Source: Deltaproteobacteria bacterium (GTDB lineage Bacteria > Bdellovibrionota > JACOXK01). Taken from it: a stretch of DNA of 56,068 bases. Within the stretch, counting starts at the first letter, position 1, and every line of letters starts with the position of its first letter. Below are positions 52,895-56,068 of the stretch, piece after piece. A program made the position numbers and the translations under genes. The DNA lies in assembly GCA_016186995.1 (NCBI GenBank), contig JACPKQ010000021.1, positions 1-56,068 on the forward strand, in the 5' to 3' direction. The notes below the pieces were generated by a model. That model saw nothing but the letters and a program-made list of their open reading frames with translations. It was not told the origin of the DNA and did no database searches.

Positions 52895-53002
52895 AAATTT
52901 ATATTTATGGAAGTCGAAAGCAGGAACTTAAAGCATATGTTAAAGGTAAGAACTACATCAATTTGAGTGAAAATAATATTTTCAATTTTAACCTTTTACC
53001 AT

Positions 53003-53317
53003 TTATACCCACGGTTCAGAACCTTTAACGTTTTTCAACTGATTATCAATCCAACCCAAAACCTCTTTTGATCTTTTAAGTACTCCGTTGTGATAAGTCT
53101 GTTGCTGCTCCTTTAACTTAAAGTATTCACCTGCAATATTCAGCGCTGCCAAAATGGTGGCATTTTGCACTGATAAAGATTTCGACTTCTTTAAAACCTC
53201 CTGTAATTGCTGATTAACATAGTCTTCAATTTCTTTAACACGATTCTGTGTCTCTTCACTTTTAATAGTATATTTATTTCCTAAGATACTAATTTCACAG
53301 ACTTTTTTCGACATAGA
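53003..53317 (-). CDS. zapA: Cell division protein ZapA
   Basis: Small FtsZ-associated protein of 104 aa. The family core is CEISILGNKYTIKSEETQNR, then an alpha-helical region (VKEIEDYVNQQLQEVLKKS) and NATILAALNIAGEYFKLKEQ as the dimerisation coiled coil. I use the ATG at 53317, with GAGG eight bases upstream; the longer frame (53359) adds atypical residues. It promotes FtsZ bundling at the division ring. Followed by fau, the common zapA-fau order. Confidence 0.9.
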   Translation of the reverse strand, partial: SMSKKVCEISILGNKYTIKSEETQNRVKEIEDYVNQQLQEVLKKSKSLSVQNATILAALNIAGEYFKLKEQQQTYHNGVLKRSKEVLGWIDNQLKNVKGSEPWV

Positions 53318-53373
53318 AGACCTCACTCTGACTATAAAATTCCACCCCCTAAAAGTCAAACTAAAAAATGGGG

Positions 53374-55008
53374 TTAAAGTCTTTCGACTAAAAGATAGGC
53401 TATATTGGAGATATTACTACTAATATTTTTTAAGTGGGTAAGAAGCTCTAAATGGAGAGAGGTAGTTAAAATAGTGCTTTTTTGACCTTCTGAAAGCCTT
53501 TGAAAGTGCTTTTCTCGCAGTTCAAACTCAAAGTCTTGAATATTTTGCCTGTTTTCAAGCACCTTAATAGAAAGTTGTTTGTCCATCATGGCAAAGGCAG
53601 AAAGAGAAAGTTTAAAGTTCTCAAGGATCTTATCATAAAAATTTTCAATCTCTAGAAGCCCGTCTTTCGAAAACTCAACCTGTTTGCGCTTTTTTTTCTC
53701 AATAATTCTTAAAATGTTTTTTGTAATAGTATCACCAACATGTTCTAAATCAGAAGAAAGGCTCACAAGTTCATGTTCAATACAAGCTTGTTCTTCAGTT
53801 AAACTTTCTTGGGTAATACGAGCTAAGTAAAATTTAATATTTCGATTGAGAAGGTCTACTTTATCATCATCTCTATTAATTTTATCCATTAACTCTTCAT
53901 CATTCACTTTAAGAACTTGTAAAGTTCCGCCTAACATTTTTTGAACAATTTCTCCCACTCTTAAAACTTCTCTGGTTGCCTGACCCAAAGCAAACGAAGG
54001 GGAAGAAATAGCTCCTTCGTCTAAATAAAGAGGGCCAAATTCCTGTTTTTTAAGTGGGGTAGGAAAAATCTTTTGGATCAATTTTCCCCAAAGTCCTAAA
54101 CCAGGTAGAAAAATGAGTGCGTTAATAAAATTAAAAAACGTATGTGCGTTTGCTATTTGATGGGCAATAAGAGCTTGTTCTCCCATTACACTCTCTGCAA
54201 TAGAAGTGCTCCACACCACAAAATCTCTAAATAAAAACAAAAAAGGAAAGAATAAAAGTGCACCACTTGTTTTAAAAAAGAGAAAAGCAAAAGCAACTTG
54301 ACGCCCTTTAACGCTTGATTTTAAGCTTGCAATAAGAGCTGTAATACATGTACCCACATTAGCTCCCAGCATAAAAGGTATGCTTTCTTCTAAAGTTAAA
54401 ACCCCTGCACTTCCTAAAATAATAAGCACCCCCAAAGTGGCTGCACTTCCTTGAATAAGTGCAGTAAAAAGGGCTGCAAAAATAAATGCAAAAAAAGGAG
54501 ATTCAGCTAAAAACTTTAAAAGATCTAGAAAAAGTTTATTTTCTTTGAAAGTTAAAGTTGCATCTCCCATAAGATTCATTGAAAAAAACACAAGACCAAA
54601 TCCAAAAATAACCATTCCTAATTGGCGCCCCATTTTTTTATAAACGGTAGAAATAAAAAATCCGACTGCAATCAAAAGAAGTGCATACTTTCCAATCTTA
54701 AAAGAAATAAGCTGTGCTGTGATGGTAGAACCTACGCCAGCTCCTAAAAGAAACCCCAAAACCTGATCAAAAGTCATAAGGCCTAGTCCCACAAAACTTA
54801 CAACTAAAACAGAACTTGCAGAGCTTGATTGAAGAAGCGCTGTAACACCCATACCTGTGACAAAGGATTTCAATCTATTATGTGTGAGTTGAGATAGAAA
54901 TACTTTTAATTGAGAACCTGCTAATTGTTGAAGATGGTAACAAGCAATCTGGATGCCGTAGAGAAAAAGACAAATACCTCCAATAAGCTCGAGCACATGA
55001 AGATTCAC
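53374..55008 (-). CDS. Na/phosphate cotransporter with PhoU-like domain (NptA/YjbB family)
   Basis: Protein of 544 aa. Two inverted membrane repeats, each with a Na/Pi-II signature: GVTALLQSSSASSVLVVSFV and ALIQGSAATLGVLIILGSAG, plus GAGVGSTITAQ and GANVGTCITALI. The C-terminal 200 aa are soluble and PhoU-like (LVSLSSDLEHVGDTITKNIL; LHLELLTHLKNISSNISNIA). These proteins move phosphate with sodium, often outward or inward depending on species. The start is a GTG at 55008. Upstream of zapA in the same direction. Functionally it links to the Pho system at the other end of the window. Confidence 0.92.
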   Translation of the reverse strand: MNLHVLELIGGICLFLYGIQIACYHLQQLAGSQLKVFLSQLTHNRLKSFVTGMGVTALLQSSSASSVLVVSFVGLGLMTFDQVLGFLLGAGVGSTITAQLISFKIGKYALLLIAVGFFISTVYKKMGRQLGMVIFGFGLVFFSMNLMGDATLTFKENKLFLDLLKFLAESPFFAFIFAALFTALIQGSAATLGVLIILGSAGVLTLEESIPFMLGANVGTCITALIASLKSSVKGRQVAFAFLFFKTSGALLFFPFLFLFRDFVVWSTSIAESVMGEQALIAHQIANAHTFFNFINALIFLPGLGLWGKLIQKIFPTPLKKQEFGPLYLDEGAISSPSFALGQATREVLRVGEIVQKMLGGTLQVLKVNDEELMDKINRDDDKVDLLNRNIKFYLARITQESLTEEQACIEHELVSLSSDLEHVGDTITKNILRIIEKKKRKQVEFSKDGLLEIENFYDKILENFKLSLSAFAMMDKQLSIKVLENRQNIQDFEFELREKHFQRLSEGQKSTILTTSLHLELLTHLKNISSNISNIAYLLVERL

Positions 55009-55074
55009 AAGTAGAGAATATCATATATCCAAAGAACAAAAAAGAACCTTGGTTCTGAGTAGGGAAACCCTCCT

Positions 55075-55102
55075 GTCATTCCCGGCAAGAGCGGGAATCC
55101 AG
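55075..55102. repeat. Palindromic repeat upstream of the Na/Pi cotransporter
   Basis: gtcattcccgg caag agcgggaatccag; imperfect arms ATTCCCG / CGGGAAT. Directly to the left of the structured block. Confidence 0.7.
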
Positions 55103-55114
55103 GGTTTATTCGAA

Positions 55115-55470
55115 CTTAAGTTCTTGATGGTCACCTCATATAAAGTTCCCTAGTATATTTTTCAGGCACAGCGGTTGTTTTTCCCTGCGAGAAAAACACC
55201 GCACGCCTCTCGGCCTCGCTCTTTTTTACTGTATAGGAAAGGCTAACTTAACTACAGGAGTAACTTTTTTATGAATCATTTTTGTGAAACTAAAAAATGA
55301 TTCATAAAAGCCTAGGGCCCGCTTAAGCCTCCGAGACGGCCTTCAAAACATACTAGGTAACTTTATGTTGCATTCGAGTCTATGTAAAGATGACCTGAAG
55401 AGTTTTTCAGGGAGGATCCACACCGGGCGGAGGGGCACTGAAAAACTCTTTAGGTCATCAAGAACCTAAG
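55115..55470. ncRNA. Candidate large structured RNA or palindromic element, family unknown
   Basis: ORF-less block with nested complementarity. Outer arms CTTAAGTTCTTGATG (55115-55129) and CATCAAGAACCTAAG (55456-55470), 14/15. Next TAAAGTTCCCTAGTAT (55141-55156) with ATACTAGGTAACTTTA (55350-55365), 15/16. Hairpin GCGGT-GTTTTT/AAAAACACCGC (55171-55202). GCCTCTCGG (55205-55213) with CCGAGACGGC (55331-55340), continued by AGGCT/AGCCT (55240-55244, 55326-55330). A perfect 17-bp hairpin (55267-55283 with 55293-55309). A 22-bp hairpin with one G-U pair (55389-55410 with 55438-55459) and a GC-rich 27-base loop. The strand is undetermined. I see no hallmark of tmRNA, RNase P, SRP or 6S RNA. The last helix and outer arms share four bases, so they may be alternatives. 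Confidence 0.5.
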
Positions 55471-55520
55471 TATCGGAAACAAAACACCCCCTCTACTCTC
55501 TCATGAATACGCTGATCAAT

Positions 55521-56068
55521 TTAATTTAAAATCTCTGAAACATAGATTTGAGGATCGAATTGAGAAAAGTCGTTGAGAGTCTCACCTGTGCCAATAAAGT
55601 AAACAGGAAGGTGATATTGATCGACAATGGGTAAAAGAATACCCCCTTTGGCACTCCCATCAAGTTTAGTCATAATAATACCCGAAATAGGCACCACTTT
55701 TCCAAATTCCTCAACCTGTTTAAGAGCATTCTGACCCATAGTTGCATCCAAAACTAAAAGCATTCTCACCTCACAAAAATGACTTGCTTTGTATGCAGCA
55801 TTTTTTTCGGCGCGATTTAAGCCGTGAATGTTCACGCCCACGGTGAGGCCAAGGAAGTGGTAGAGACCGCCCATCCATTCGGCGTCACGATTTGCGAGGT
55901 AGTCGTTTACTGTGACCACGTGTACGCCTTTGCCTTCAAGCGCATTTAAGTAGACCGGAAGGGTGCAGACCAGAGTTTTCCCTTCCCCGGTTTTCATTTC
56001 CGCGATTTTTCCTTCGTGCAGGGCGATTCCCCCAATGAGCTGCACGTCGAAGGGCACCATGTCCCAGG
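55521..56068 (-). CDS. Chimeric open frame: SecA N-terminal part joined to FtsY C-terminal part (partial, runs off right edge)
   Basis: On the minus strand, from the edge to about 55790, the protein is Sec[21 protein letters not shown], Walker [38 protein letters not shown]. SecA would next continue with a DITYGTNNE-type motif. Instead, from about residue 97 on, it becomes the C-terminal GTPase part of Fts[42 protein letters not shown]. The SecA part is clearly richer in G+C than the FtsY part. A natural SecA-FtsY fusion is not known to me; a contig misjoin is the likely cause. Read as two partial genes: secA (about 55790-56068) and ftsY 3' end (55521 to about 55789). Confidence 0.8.
   Translation of the reverse strand, partial: WDMVPFDVQLIGGIALHEGKIAEMKTGEGKTLVCTLPVYLNALEGKGVHVVTVNDYLANRDAEWMGGLYHFLGLTVGVNIHGLNRAEKNAAYKASHFCEVRMLLVLDATMGQNALKQVEEFGKVVPISGIIMTKLDGSAKGGILLPIVDQYHLPVYFIGTGETLNDFSQFDPQIYVSEILN

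Noticed and set aside
52895-53002. Possible 6S RNA in the zapA-fau gap
   Set aside because: 6S RNA often lies here, but the gap is only 108 bases, AT-rich, and shows no long hairpin with central bubble.
55375-55381. TTCGAGTC as a tRNA T-loop in the structured block
   Set aside because: The flanking bases do not pair and no other tRNA arm is present.
55115-55470. Retron msr-msd, tmRNA or RNase P RNA as the explanation for the structured block
   Set aside because: No reverse transcriptase gene is near; no tRNA-like ends or tag frame; no GAGGAAAGTCC-type RNase P core on either strand.

Overview
The window looks like one contig of a low-GC (by eye roughly 35-40%), diderm, probably uncultured deltaproteobacterium-grade organism. 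The diderm evidence is two TolC-type outer-membrane factors, lipoproteins with lipoboxes, a beta-barrel-like protein and a MacAB-type pump. Other placement clues are system II cytochrome c maturation (ResB/CcsA), a B12-dependent (class II) ribonucleotide reductase, RNase Y with YmdB, and a zapA-fau neighbourhood. The exact lineage cannot be fixed from sequence alone.

Layout. 1-9971 (minus strand) is a compact phosphate/polyphosphate operon in transcription order ppk1-sixA-ppx-phoB-phoR-pstS-pstC-pstA-pstB-phoU. The ppx gene is broken, and a second fragment of its 3' half sits at the left edge after phoU. phoA (10080-11276) is divergent from rarA. 12.8-20 kb carries resB-ccsA, typA and an M3 peptidase. 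20-25 kb is an accessory stretch: a subtilase, two secreted proteins of unknown function, an AAA/DUF4143 ATPase and a lipoprotein, punctuated by one repeat subfamily. 26.2-27.5 kb is a 'mobile mystery A/B' HTH-Fic cassette with a clear operator-promoter, ending beside a tRNA-Val(TAC). 27.6-36.7 kb holds a redoxin, an MDR oxidoreductase, the class II RNR behind two NrdR-box-like palindromes, an L,D-transpeptidase, a TolC-like protein, an Fe-S DNA glycosylase and a lipoprotein. 36.7-45.6 kb reads rightward: purM-purN-(unknown)-argS, then a TolC-MacA-MacB efflux operon. 45.8-55 kb holds a putative outer-membrane protein, then leftward a SRPBCC protein, glpX, an EF-Tu-domain-2-like protein, tyrS-ymdB-rny-fau-zapA and a Na/phosphate cotransporter with a PhoU-like domain. 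The right edge is an open frame that begins as SecA and ends as FtsY, with a change in GC content, so it is probably a misjoin.

Two things stand out. First, short palindromic repeats of the attccc-N-gggaat type and relatives are scattered through the window, and at least seven copies lie in frame inside otherwise conserved genes (rarA, resB, ccsA three times, purN, a tolC-like gene), much like Rickettsia palindromic elements. Second, an ORF-less block of about 355 bp at 55115-55470 contains nested long inverted repeats (a 17-bp perfect hairpin, a 22-bp hairpin and two long-range helices). It looks like a large structured RNA or a small palindromic element that I cannot assign to a known family. 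Both contig edges (112-bp exact duplication on the left, SecA/FtsY chimera on the right) should be treated with suspicion.
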